Below are positions 1 to 11,800 of a stretch of DNA of 64,000 bases, one piece after another. Both the position numbers and the translations under genes were made by a program. Position 1 is the stretch's first letter; each line of letters begins with the position of its first letter. A model generated the notes under the pieces. It was not told the DNA's origin. It saw nothing but the letters and a program-made list of their open reading frames with translations, and did not search any database. The stretch is from Serripes groenlandicus (Eukaryota > Mollusca > Bivalvia > Cardiida > Cardiidae), in NCBI GenBank assembly GCA_031761405.1, contig JASEVX010000003.1, positions 142,360,700 to 142,424,699 on the forward strand, read 5' to 3'.

Positions 1-212
1 CCTTTTTTGCAGAGATATTTGCAGAGCAATCAAATTCAGACGAGACAGTGCATTCACCACCATTGTCTCGACACAATTTCATTGTTCGCACGAATGTATT
101 ATTGCCGCAGATTGAACTCATTATAGATGTTGAAGCGTTGACCCTCGAGTTGTTTACATTTACATACAATTGTGACGCCAAAACAGGAACAATAGGACCC
201 TTAATATCATGA
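1..212 (-). CDS. possible cysteine-containing exon, partial at window edge
   Basis: Read on the minus strand from about 212 down to 1, one frame is open throughout. It gives a plausible extracellular sequence with four cysteines and several N-glycosylation sequons (NNS, NAS, NNT), including the stretch SSICGNNTFVRTMKLCRDN. A weak acceptor-like TTAAG lies just before GGTCCTATTG in minus reading. One plus-strand frame is also open for about 69 codons, so the call rests on composition only. I do not recognise the family. If real, it belongs to a minus-strand gene running out of the window. Confidence 0.27.
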
Positions 213-246
213 CGCGATCAACATTATTGTTTTATAGTAGATAGAT

Positions 247-495
247 ACATGAGCTGTTCCACGAGAAAACCAGCATTATGGACTCTGCGTAATGTATCGA
301 CCCAGATCAGCCTGCCCAGTCCGCGCAGCAGGCTAAACCGGACCGACACATTCCGTCGCAAAGGGATGGCGGTATAGAGTATTGATTCCTGAAACAGAAA
401 ATTCACAGGAGGCGACAAGTGTTTGAGCGGGTTAGCGATCCGAGTCGATTCTTTACGGAGAGACAACACTGTTGGTTTTATCGTGGAATGTCATA
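247..495. mobile_element. MITE-B copy (palindromic, GAGCCGTTCCACGAG ends)
   Basis: Non-autonomous palindromic element. The left end reads ATGAGCTGTTCCACGAGAAAACC and the right end is its near reverse complement (GGTTTTATCGTGGAATGTCATAT). Between them lie the family's paired internal blocks (GACTCTGCGTAATGTATCGA and ATTCCTGAAACAGAAAA). At least ten related copies occur in this window and none has coding capacity. Confidence 0.75.
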
Positions 496-1588
496 TATAT
501 AAAGCCGCGTCTGAAGATTTGTAGATTGTATGGTTCTCCGAAAACTGAATCATAAGAAGGTAGTTAAGCAAAAAGCTAATGGAGCTACAGTTCTAGTTTT
601 GCGTCAACATATGTATCTAAGAGTGATTAATATGTAGACGGACACAGGGGGCTCTAGTGAGACTGTGTGGATATACAGGCTTGCCTCAACCCTCACTATA
701 CGCAGATGCATTAAGAACCCTTATTTGTGTTCGATATGCTATGTCTAGGGTTCGTCTACAGAGGGCAATGAAGGCGATGTGCCATGCCGGCTATAAGTAC
801 TGTTTTTGGAGCGCGGATGTGTAATTTCATCTGTCTGATAGAACCATATGTAATATAATCTTGTAATTTCTTTCGGAGACAATTCGCTAAAACGAGACCT
901 TACACTTACTAGCAATTCAGCCAATCATCTGTCAGTAGTACATGTACTTTTTATACACCTACGTGCGTTTCTGTGCCAGGTTGCATTCCCTTGGCTCTTT
1001 TTCGTGGCACCCAGAAAGCCCTGTAGGTAATGACGAGTGCTATCGATGTAGGCGTCGCGAGTATGACTCAAGGCTCGGCAATTCTTTCTCCCCGACGATC
1101 GTGACAAAAATGTGTTACTAGCGTCAGCCATCTTCCGTCAGCAGTCTAAATTTCTTTTCGAGAAGGTTGTCAATCGTTTGGGCAGATTGTTGTTTGGAGC
1201 ATTGTTGCAAGTGGGCCGACGGCTAGCTGAACTTGCTACCGTGATATAACTGAATTACGCTTGAAAACAACGACTGTCCTAAATAAAGATAATTTTATTT
1301 TTTAATAGGTTAAGGGACATACATTTAGAGAATGAGGACAAGTAAAGATTAACAAAGGTCCAATTTCTTATCTATTTATTGCAAATACGGCTAAATCGTT
1401 ATTCAATTTTGGGAATATATGTGCCTTATATGCGTACATGATGAGTTTGTGTCACTTTGTATTATTATTTGTTTCCCTAAGTAAGTTATAAAGTTTTATT
1501 TACTTAAATACATATGTTAAAAACAACATACATTTAACGTATAAGTAACGAATTGTCTATGGTATTTGAAATGTAATTGTCTTATTGG
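496..1588. other. stretch with no supported gene
   Basis: No exon with a recognisable domain and usable splice sites is seen on either strand. The minus-strand 68-codon frame at 925-1131 begins in an AAGATGGCTGAC context but matches no family I know. The remainder is AT-rich intergenic or intronic sequence. Confidence 0.5.
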
Positions 1589-1638
1589 ATGGCATTTTTG
1601 ATAGTTGCTTTTTTTCTGCTATGGGCCTGTTCAACCTG
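1589..1638 (+). CDS. candidate signal-peptide exon for the ShKT-LU-VWA gene (weak)
   Basis: An ATG at 1589 opens a frame reading MAFLIVAFFLLWACST, a textbook hydrophobic signal peptide in length and composition. The downstream ShKT exon needs an upstream phase-1 donor, and a phase-1 GT (GTTTAC) is available at about 1638. That donor is a poor match to consensus, and the frame closes soon after at CCC TGA. This is a possible start of the gene ending at 15224. A start further upstream, outside the window, is equally possible. Confidence 0.2.
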
Positions 1639-1684
1639 TTTACCCGATTCAGTCAGAATAAGCCAATATGCATTATGTCCCTGA

Positions 1685-1860
1685 TACAGTCTGCTATAGG
1701 TCACTACACACCATTTCCTCAAAACAATATGCGATAAGCAGCTACAAGCCATTTCCCAGATGTAGTCTGCTGCAAGTCACTACACACTATTTCCCCTAAA
1801 CAATCTGCGGCAAGCTGCTACATGCCATTGCCTCAATAAAGTCAGTTGTAAGTCACCCAA
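1685..1860. repeat. degenerate tandem repeat (~40-60 bp)
   Basis: Recurring blocks of the type AGTCTGCTATAGGTCACTAC, ACACCATTTCC and CAATCTGCGGCAAGCTGC follow each other about four times with many substitutions. No coding frame persists through the block. Confidence 0.5.
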
Positions 1861-2219
1861 ACCATATCTCCGAAATGGTTCGCTTTGAGCAACTTCTCGA
1901 ATTCACATATTGTTTTGAAATGTCGTATGCATCAGTGAAATGGTTCATCAACAAAGTTGCATTCTCAATTTAAAAAGACATGCAAAAGGTAAAACATGTT
2001 TGCGATGTGATCGAACCCTCTCCATTTATAAACACTAACAGAAAACTCAGTATACGGGTTGCAGGAAGAAATATGCGGCTCTCAAGGAAAATCAACCTCA
2101 TAGTATTTATGATCACTATAGAGCCAGATCAACCTGCACATCCAAGCAGTTGACATGGCAATGATTTGTAAATTAGTCACAGTTTTCAGACATTTAGGAA
2201 CATACAAATTCTTTGTTTG

Positions 2220-2440
2220 AATTATTATTCTAAAAAAAATGCATATTTCATAATTTTTGTTTCCCTAATATTTTGAAAATATGAATTAATGAAAGTTTTT
2301 AAGGAAATGACTAGTTGACATACATAGTTACCTTGCTGACTTACAATACTTGTTACGAAATGCAATCTTGTGGCATTTTTTATAGTTAAATAAAAATGAT
2401 GAAGTATTACTTAGCGCTAAGTAAGATTGGTGGCATTTAA
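2220..2440. mobile_element. MITE-C copy, partial
   Basis: The block TTTTGTTTCCCTAATATTTTG, followed later by TTACTTAGCGCTAAGTAAG and ATTGGTGGCATT, matches the complete palindromic element at 9648-9887. The left terminus is missing or heavily diverged. Confidence 0.55.
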
Positions 2441-2714
2441 CCCTGAACGAACAGCAGGTAAACAGACAAACACAACGGGTGTAATGGCCGTGTTCTTGAG
2501 AGGTGTCTCGTAACTTCTGGTTATGAGTTCGTGCATGGGAAAAGGTACACGCTGGTTTTTGTGAACAGTGTAGATTCTGATCAGCCTGTTCATCCCCACA
2601 GACTAATCAAGATCTTTATTGTTCACATATAACAACAATGTTTACACATGCAGATAAACAGGCATACGTAACGTGTTTAATATGGTAAAAGTATAACGTG
2701 TACATTTCCAACAG

Positions 2715-2852
2715 TTGGTGCTGTCAGCTTCGTAAATAGTTGCTCCGATCTTGATTCCACCGCCTGTTCGATCCTTCAGCACAGTCAGCCCACGTTCTGT
2801 GCCACCTCACCACTAGCCCAGTCAGCATGTCAGAAGTTCTGTGGAAACTGTC
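2715..2852 (+). CDS. exon: ShKT domain
   Basis: The acceptor is TTTCCAACAG and the donor C|GTAAGT. The exon is symmetric 1-1 (138 nt), suited to module shuffling. Cysteine spacing is C-x6-C-x10-C-x9-C-x3-C-x2-C, ending in ACQKFCGNC, the standard ShKT layout. In animals this module is found in secreted enzymes and matrix proteins as well as in cnidarian peptides; here it is one domain of a larger protein. Confidence 0.85.
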
Positions 2853-5800
2853 GTAAGTAACTTATTGCGAAAATAAAATGAATTACCTTGAGAGCCAGTG
2901 CATGGGAAAAGGTACACATTGTCATTTCATGTTCAGATCGACCTGTGCATCTGCTATTCGGCCTTCGTGATTAATTACTACACACCTGAACCCCAAATCG
3001 TGATATAAGAGCCAGTATATCCCTCAAAATGAGATATATTTCCATTCTAGCACTTTTGTATAATTTTAGGGGGGAACTATGTTTTGACATGACGTCGTTT
3101 TCTTTGATAAACTCACGTGTAGGCTATGAGAACTATTTAGAATTTCTATGAGTTTATTACTAGATAGTGAACTTATTTCAGCCCCACTCGAAAATGATAG
3201 GTCTGCTTACATATCCGAACAGTGAAGATTGACCAATCTGTGTTCATTTGCACAGTTAAAAGAACCATTACTATACGCATGACGTCTCAAAAGCAGTTTT
3301 CTGCATGTGGTCTTAATGTCGCCGGTATCTGAGAAAACTGTAATTGTTTTTATAAACATACGTGTTACGTGGCTTACATAACTGTATGTTTGTTGATACA
3401 GCCGTGCGGTGTTACCACTGTCCCAGCCATTCTGTCCAAGACTATAAACTCTGTAACAACGTAACAACATGTCTACCGGATGAGGTGAGGAAAACTGACC
3501 TACTTATGTAGTTTGATAGTTGAAATAGACTTTGACGCTTAACCCTTTCCCTCACACGACAATTCTGCAGCAGACGACTTTGAACTTAATTTTTCAAAAC
3601 GTAGAAAATCTCCATAATTGAATGGATAACCTATGACAAAGAGTGGAAAACATTGGGTAAAAGGAGAAATTGCACATTTTGTGCAATTTCTTCTTTTGTC
3701 ACTATGTTTTCAAAAAGCGGTCTGCTGCAGAGGCGTCAGAAAGCGTATATATGAGGGCAAGGGTTAATAACGTATACGACTATTAGAATAGGGTTGACGA
3801 TATTTGTGTTCTACCGAAAGTTGACGTCAAAACACGTCTACGCGATGTGTCGAGTAATGAATGACCTACGTAAATAACGTCACGATATATCGATAGTTAA
3901 AATAGACTTTGACGACAGTCAACAGTTAAGGAATTATCAGTTCAATTGAATAGAACAACTGAAATATAGTAGCCATGTTTCTTGACCATGTGCCCTAGAA
4001 TTTGAGGATATTTTCCTTTTCGATAGACCCGGGTCATTCAGACATAGTGTAGAGCGTCCGCCTTGGCTGCGGGAGTTCTCGGGTTCGATCCCTGACCGGG
4101 TCATACCAAATACCTTAATAATGTTATTAAAAGCTTTCCCCCCATGGCGCTCAGGATTGTGGGATTAGCATTATGACTGACTGGCTGGTGTCAGGATACA
4201 CGGACCAGTAGTACTGGTAACCTACCCAGGATACACGAACCAGTAGAACTGGTAACCTACCCAGGATACACGAACCAGTAGAACTGGTAACCTACCCAGG
4301 AAACGCCGTGATATACATGAACATGTGTAAAGCACAATACAAACAAGCAAACAAAACATTTATCCATGAATTCATCCGTTTACAGAGCTGTATGATTAAC
4401 ACCCTGGTAGGACATGATGGTCATACAGAACATATTATGAGCTGTGGAAGTAAGCAGGTAAGTAAGTGATGGTATTAAATAAATCAAAGCACTGAAAGTG
4501 CTCACAGCAAGGGGCTAACTGCAGATAACATTTGGACATGGATTTACCGATCTCAAACGTCTAACTTGAACACTTTACACTAGCAATTTGTTAGTTAGCA
4601 CTTTATATCCATATATTAAATGATAAAGGAGTAAAGCAAAATACTTTTAACACAGTATGATGGACTATCGATATACTAAAAGTTGGCATACACATGCGCA
4701 TCTGCTATCTGTATAGTTTCTGCTTAGCACACCTCCTGGTTTACAATGGATTTTTAGCCGTGTTTTTTTTAATGCAATTAACACATATACATTTCATATC
4801 AAAATCACAATAACCTAACAATGATAATTATATTGAGAGTCCAATTTTACTTTCAAAGCAGAAATAAAATCCTGTGTTATCTACATTTTCTTCAGCGTGC
4901 AATGACTGAAATATTGTTAAAAGCGACGTAAAACATCATACACACTTGATTTAATCATTTCTTAGTGTTTCACAACTCATAGGTAAATAGTTTTAAATGC
5001 ATTGCTTTTGAATTCATTTTAAATCCCAACATTTTGAAAGAGTTTATTGCAGCGGTTTTAATGACAATTGCATCACTGATATCGGCAATTTATAAGACAA
5101 AAAATAGTATATTTTTCTTATAAATTTTTTTATCTGCCCAGAGCGGGAATCGAACTCAAGTCTCCCGCTTCACGGCCGAACATGCTAACCGCTACGTTAC
5201 GCGGCAACTTCGATGGATTTCATTTATAACATAATTATAAATCAATACACGAGTTAGCGAAATATTTAGTGTTGAAACGTTTTATCTTGATAAAAAACAA
5301 ATGTCATTTAAATCATTTGTATTATAACTGGGACTTGACTATCTTATTCCGTCTGCTGGGGTTGTTCAGGTTAATTTTGGTTGATAATTTGATTTATTAT
5401 ATGCCTGTACATTTTCCGGTGGAAATACATGCAGATTGACATGCGCAAATACACCACGACAGATTAAAATTCCGTATCTACATGCGGTGTAAATACAAGA
5501 TTGTGACGTCAGACAGTGCGCGGAATACTTTCAGCGAGGTATCCCCAATAAACAATGTATTGAATCTGTATATTTAATAGTTTTTTCGCTCTTCATAGAT
5601 CGTAGGTATATAATAAAAGGAATATTACGTTGCGGGAGCGATAAATGGGTACGTATTGCACGACTCGTAGCGTGGGAAAATCCATATCTTACTCGACCTT
5701 CGGTCTCGTAAGATATCGATTTTTCCACGCTACTTGTCGTGCAATACAAACCCTTTTATCGCTCCCGCAACGTAATATTCCGTATGTATTTACCTAGGAA

Positions 5801-8800
5801 TCTAAAATGAAATACCCTAGTATTCCTGATTATCGTTACCGCTGAAAATACATTTTATTCGAAAGGATTTTTGGAAATTACGACGCCTAGGCTCACTTGC
5901 ACATTTATCGTATATATGTTATATTTTGTCAACTATTTATTTTATTATCATTTAAATTATTTGAATGTTTGAGTATATATGTTATCATTAGGACTTATTT
6001 ATCTGAATTTGTTTTTGAGTCGGAATCGAAAAGTTGCCTTTACTCCATTCGATTTACAATATTTAGGAATTACCAATGAACTTTACGCGCGATCAAGTAT
6101 GATGAAAGCGTAGAAATACATTTTAATTATTAATCATGTAATTCATATATTTTAACATTAAATTTATTTCGAGTTATTTCTTTTGGGTTAGTGATGTCGA
6201 ATCAAATCAATTTTCGGCTTCATATGTCAACAAGTTACCGCATTTTGATTTTTAGACAGGAACTATTGGCGGTACAAGATGACCAACATGGGAATTAGCT
6301 GGCAACAGTCATTTCATTTTTAACAAAATATTCCACAAATCATCCACTTTCATTGACATTATGTACGATCTGCAACCACCAATACATCTATATGAAGTCG
6401 AGATGGTGTTCAGAAACGGAGAGCTGATGTAGAAAGACAGATGTGAAGTAATTCAATGCCGATATCGTAAAACGCCTGTCTAGATTCCAGTCTCAAAAGG
6501 ATGCGTCGTTTCGAAAATTAACTACTATAGCAATTGGCTCTAACGAGCCCCTTGCTAAAAACGTACAAGTTGACGATTCACATCACTCTGCTCATCAGCT
6601 CAAAATCTACGCAAGATACAAGAAGCTAATTGGAAACTTGTTTAACCCTTTCCCTAATACGACAATTCTGCACCAGACGACTTTGAACGTAATTTGTCAA
6701 AACATAGAAAATCTCCATAATTGAATGGATAACCTATGACAAAGAGTGGAAAACATTGTGGCAAAAGGAGAAATTGCACGTTTTGTGCAATTTCTTTTTT
6801 TGTCACTATGTTTTCAAAAAGCCGTCTGCTGCAGAGGCGTCAGAAAGCGTCTATATGGCGGGAAAGGGTTAAGTAATACGTGAATAGTTTAGATCTTGGT
6901 CAGATTCTGCGGATGCACAGACTGATCTGGATATATATTGTTCCAAAAATCAATTTGTACATTTTCCCTTCTTCAACTTCCATTTTACGTGAAATACACT
7001 AGTAGTATCTTAGACACGGTTTGGGAAAGTAACACATTCCCTGCATTACGTTGCAGTAAATGATAACTTTACTAATACTCAACACGGAATTTGGCATGGT
7101 TTATAGCCCATATCAAACTAGATTCGACATTTTGAGATTTTTTAATTTATCTGGTCTTTGTCCGTCGTCCGTCGTTTTGCTTAAAACAACATCTCCTCCT
7201 ATATAAGTAAGCACAGATGTTACTTTTGTGACCCTCTACCAAGATTGTTCAAATTATTTTTATCCGTTAAAAATCATGGATGTAAGGGGGTTGGGCTTGA
7301 TTCCCTTGTATGAATATCTAGTAACAACTTTAAAAGAAATTGTCCAAAGTAAAGGCCTGATTTTGAAATAACTTGGCAAAAGTGTTCCTTGGGTGACTAT
7401 TTACCAAGTTATATTTAATCAGGTGAGCGATCGAAGGCCATCATGGCCCTCTTGTTCATATTAGGTCTAAAGTCGATCAATTAAAAAAGTGCGAACTTTC
7501 ATAATTGTTGTTCAGAGGCTTCAAAGGATGATGGAAAAAATACAATGGTTAAAGAACAAGAGGATTATAACAAGTCGCCGGTTGATCTGGATTCATACCG
7601 AGGGCTTGGCGTGAAACGGTTGTAAATAAAAACCTATTTTGAAAACCCTGGTTTAGGGGCAATTTTTACCCCTTTGTAAACAATGCAAATGTATGTGCCA
7701 TTGCTCAGAACGAGCAATGGCACCTAAATGTCCATTGTTTACCAAGAAAAATGTTTTAACACTTATGAAGATTTTATGGCGAGGTGATTAACCTTGGTAA
7801 AAAAATACCAATTTTAGTTACAACCGTTTCACGCCAAGCCCTCGATACGGTGGTTATCATGTGATGGGATGGATTGGTACACAATTATATTTGTTGCAAT
7901 GGTGTTATACGCCGTTTTCAGTTATATCACCTATGCAAGTACCAATACTACTGGTGCAATTCTCCTGACACCAGCGCGTCAGTCGTAATGCTTACCCCAT
8001 ATTATTTAGCACCACTGATGGACAGTCATAAACACTATGATTCAGTATGACCCGACCGGGGATCGAACCTGCGACCTCTTGCAACCAAGCTGAACCACTA
8101 CTTCACCGAAGCGGACGTCATAATTATTAACAAAGGCTATCTTCAATATTTGAGTGGCGCTTCAGGTATAACAACCTAAGCTTAAATTGGATATGTGAAG
8201 ATAAAGACCCACAGGTCATTAATTAAGAAGTTCTGCGAGTGTTTCGTGATCAGTGAATGTCCAGATACATCATTACTTGTATCGTTTCTTACAGTACTGT
8301 GATGGGTTTGGATTCGGTTTTATCGGGAAGCGAGATGCACAGTCACGTGACGTTAACTTGCACTGCTGCAATACGGACCTGTGTAACACACCCAATTACC
8401 ACACTACGTTACCAGCTGTAACTGTGCCACCAACCACGCCCACTCCGGTAAGAAGTAAGTATATTTGTGTTTGAATTGTTATCTATACGGTTGTCAAATG
8501 CAAAGATAAATTAATTAATGTCCTCCTTATGTCAATGAAAAGCAACAAATTACAACCCTCAATTGGTATGTTATATTCTACTGATGAAGGCGTAATGCCG
8601 AAAGGTTTAGTTTAGAAGTATAAAATAAACAGTGTTTGTGTGATTGTATATGAGCGTAAAGTATCTACCCGGATCAGACTAAGCATGCCGCACAGGCTAA
8701 CCCGGACAGACACTATTACCATCCTGTGGTTTTTAACCCGGACAGACACGTGTCGCATCCTGGGGATTTTCTGTTTCAAGAATCATTACTCTTCACCTCT

Positions 8801-11800
8801 ATCCCCCCCAGACGGAATGTGGCGGCTCGGATTAGCTTGCGCGAACTGCACAGGCTGATATGGGTCGATTCATTACGTAGAGTCTATAATGTTTGGTTTC
8901 TCGTGGAACGGCTCATCTTATTTTATTAACCCCCAATTGTCACACTTTCTTCAATGTTTACTGGTAGTTTATCATTGCAAAGAGTTGTTACCTCTCTGCT
9001 TCTAAAATGGGGGTCATGCCTTATAAATCAAAGAAATCCCTCCGTGAAAATAGTTCTCGTCATTTTGCACCCAATCGGACTGAGCCAAAATGTGTTTATC
9101 ACATACTCTATTTAATGTGTTTATCACATACTCTATTTAATGTGTTTATCACATACCCTATTTAATGTGTTTATCACATACTCTATTTAATGTGTTTATC
9201 ACATACTCTATATAATGTGTTTATCACATACCCTATTTAATGTGTTTATCACATACTCTATTTAATGTGTTTATCACATACTCTATTTAATGTGTTTATC
9301 ACATACCTATTTAATGTGTTTATCACATACTCTATTTAATCAATTGAGCCGTTCCACAAGAAAACCAACATTGTGGACTATGCGTAAAGTATCGACTCGG
9401 GTCAGTCTAAGCATGCCGCGCATGACCGACACTTTTCGTCTCCTGTGGATTTTCTGTTTCAGGAAACATTACTCTATACCTCTCCCCCCCTGATATGGAC
9501 TGTGTTGGTCAAGATTAGCCTGATCTGATCTAGGTCGATACAGTCCACAATTTTGGTTTTCTTGTGGAACGGCTCAATTATTATTTTTCTCGTCCTCGGA
9601 TATTTCTGCGAATATAGTTTTATGTCGTCAATAGTAACTAGGGTCCAATTCCACCAACTTTACTTAGCATTAAGTAATACTTAAATACTTAAACACGTAT
9701 TTCATCATTTTTGTTTCCCCTAATATTTTGTAAAACACGAATAGTGGAATGTATTTAAGTATATGACTAAGTTGACATAAATAGTAGCCTTGATGACTAA
9801 CATTTTTATTAGGGAAACACACACGAATGATGAAATATGCGTTTAAGTATTTAAGTATTCCTTAACGCTAAGTAAGGTTGGTGGAATAGTTCCCAGGTAG
9901 GCTAAGCAAGTAGGGTTATAGAAATGATAACAATAAAACAACATCCGCATTTAACTCTTTCTGCATGCAGACATATGCTGATGCATATTTAGCAGACTCC
10001 TTTTTAAAAACATTGTGACAATAAGGATAAATTCAACATTTTGCCACCATGTTTTCAACTCTATTACTTCCTAATAATTAAAATCATAGAGAGTTTCCAT
10101 ACATTTGGCTATGAGGCTCCAAAGTCGTCTGCTGCGTTTGTTGTTTGCGGGTTAATGAAACATTCAAAGAGAACATAATTCTCTGGAGAACTCAAAGTTC
10201 AAATAAACCAGGAAGAAATATTATCTCATTTATTTATAGCCGAGTCTAAATGGCGAAGCTTTGAACATATTTTGTCAAAAAATGGAAACTCTCTATAATT
10301 GAATGGATAACCTATGACTAAAAGTGGAAAACATTGTGGCAAAAGGAGAAATTGCTAGTTTTGAGCAATTTCTTCTTTTGTCACTATGTTTTCAAAAAGC
10401 CGTCTGCTGCAGAGGCGTCAGAAAGCGTCTATTGGCTTTATTACTTGGGTCGCTGCAGAGGCGTCAGAACGCGTCTATTGGCTTTATTACTTGGGTCGCT
10501 GCAGAGGCGTCAGAAAGCGTCTATTGGCTTTATTACTTGGGTCGCTGCAGAGGCGTCAGAAAGCGTCTATTGGCTTTATTACTTGGGTCGCTGCAGAGGC
10601 GTCAGAAAGCGTCTATTGACTTTATTACTTGGGTCGCTGTAGAGGCGTCAGAAAGCGTCTATTGGCTTTATTACTTGGGTCGCTGCAGAGGCGTCAGAAA
10701 GCGTCTATTGGCTTTATTACTTGGGTCGCTGCAGAGGCGTCAGAAAGCGTCTATTGGCTTTATTACTTGGGTCGCCGCAGAGGCGTCAGAAAGCGTCTAT
10801 TGGCTTTATTACTTGGGTCGCCGCAGAGGCGTCAGAAAGCGTCAATTGGCTTTATTACTTGGGTCGCCGCAAGACAATCACCTTTCAAAGAAGATCCTGA
10901 CCAGCCTGCTGCACCCCAGCTCAGTCTGATCAGAATGTACCCACGTGTCTAGTCATGCAAGCACCACAGAAGCCATAACAAAAACATAACTGTACAAATA
11001 TACAATTTAATCGTAATAGCCACTACGAGCATCTCGATATACGCGAATCTTTAACAGTATTTGCGTAAGACATTTAACCACATTTGCGAAACAAGTAGAC
11101 TCAGATCAACCCACACAAATGTGAAGTGTAATCTTGGTCACAATTATTCGATCCCCATTTACTAATAGGCAGCACGGACGGTTCAATGAATATCTATTCG
11201 AAATAATTTGTTGAAATAATTGATGACGAAGCTAGTCTCAAAAATGGAGCAGGTTAAGCCCTTTCCAACATACAGACGCTTTCTGATGCTTCCGCAGCAG
11301 ACAACTTTTGAAAACATTGTGACAAAAAGAGAAATTGCTCATGATGAGCAATTTCTCCTTTCGAGCAATGTTTTCAACTTACATTTTCCGTGTTTTTGCC
11401 TAGATGCTTTCAAAGTCGTCTACTGCAGTATTGATGTATGTGGATAAGGGTTAAACATATTTGGAGGTCGGTTTTCGTGTGGTTTGGCTCAAGACTTATG
11501 ACCAGATGCAGTTACATGGACGTCTACTTTAGTAATGTCATCTGATCATTATATCCCCACAGAGTTGATTTAATTAAAACATTTCTGAATGACAAAAACC
11601 TAATTTCATGGTTCTTAGGTTTATGATAGGAAACAAGTAAGCCACAACTAAAAGGGTCAACACAAAATGGATTCATCTTAACCATTCTTAATTATAAATG
11701 TTAAAAAAACCATGTAGTCAGCTTGTATCATCACAATCATTTTCCAAATAGTAAACCGTTTCCCACATAGAACAAAAATATGAAAACGTTCTATAAATGA

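Noticed and set aside
925..1131. 68-codon minus frame beginning in an AAGATGGCTGAC context
   Set aside because: No recognisable domain, no clear splice partner and a basic composition unlike the neighbouring genes. The context could equally be a YY1-like site.
5137..5211. functional tRNA gene on the minus strand
   Set aside because: A- and B-box-like motifs are present but no coherent anticodon stem and loop could be drawn.
10324..10929. 201-codon plus-strand open frame
   Set aside because: It arises from a 46-bp tandem unit that cycles through all three frames and begins in a MITE.
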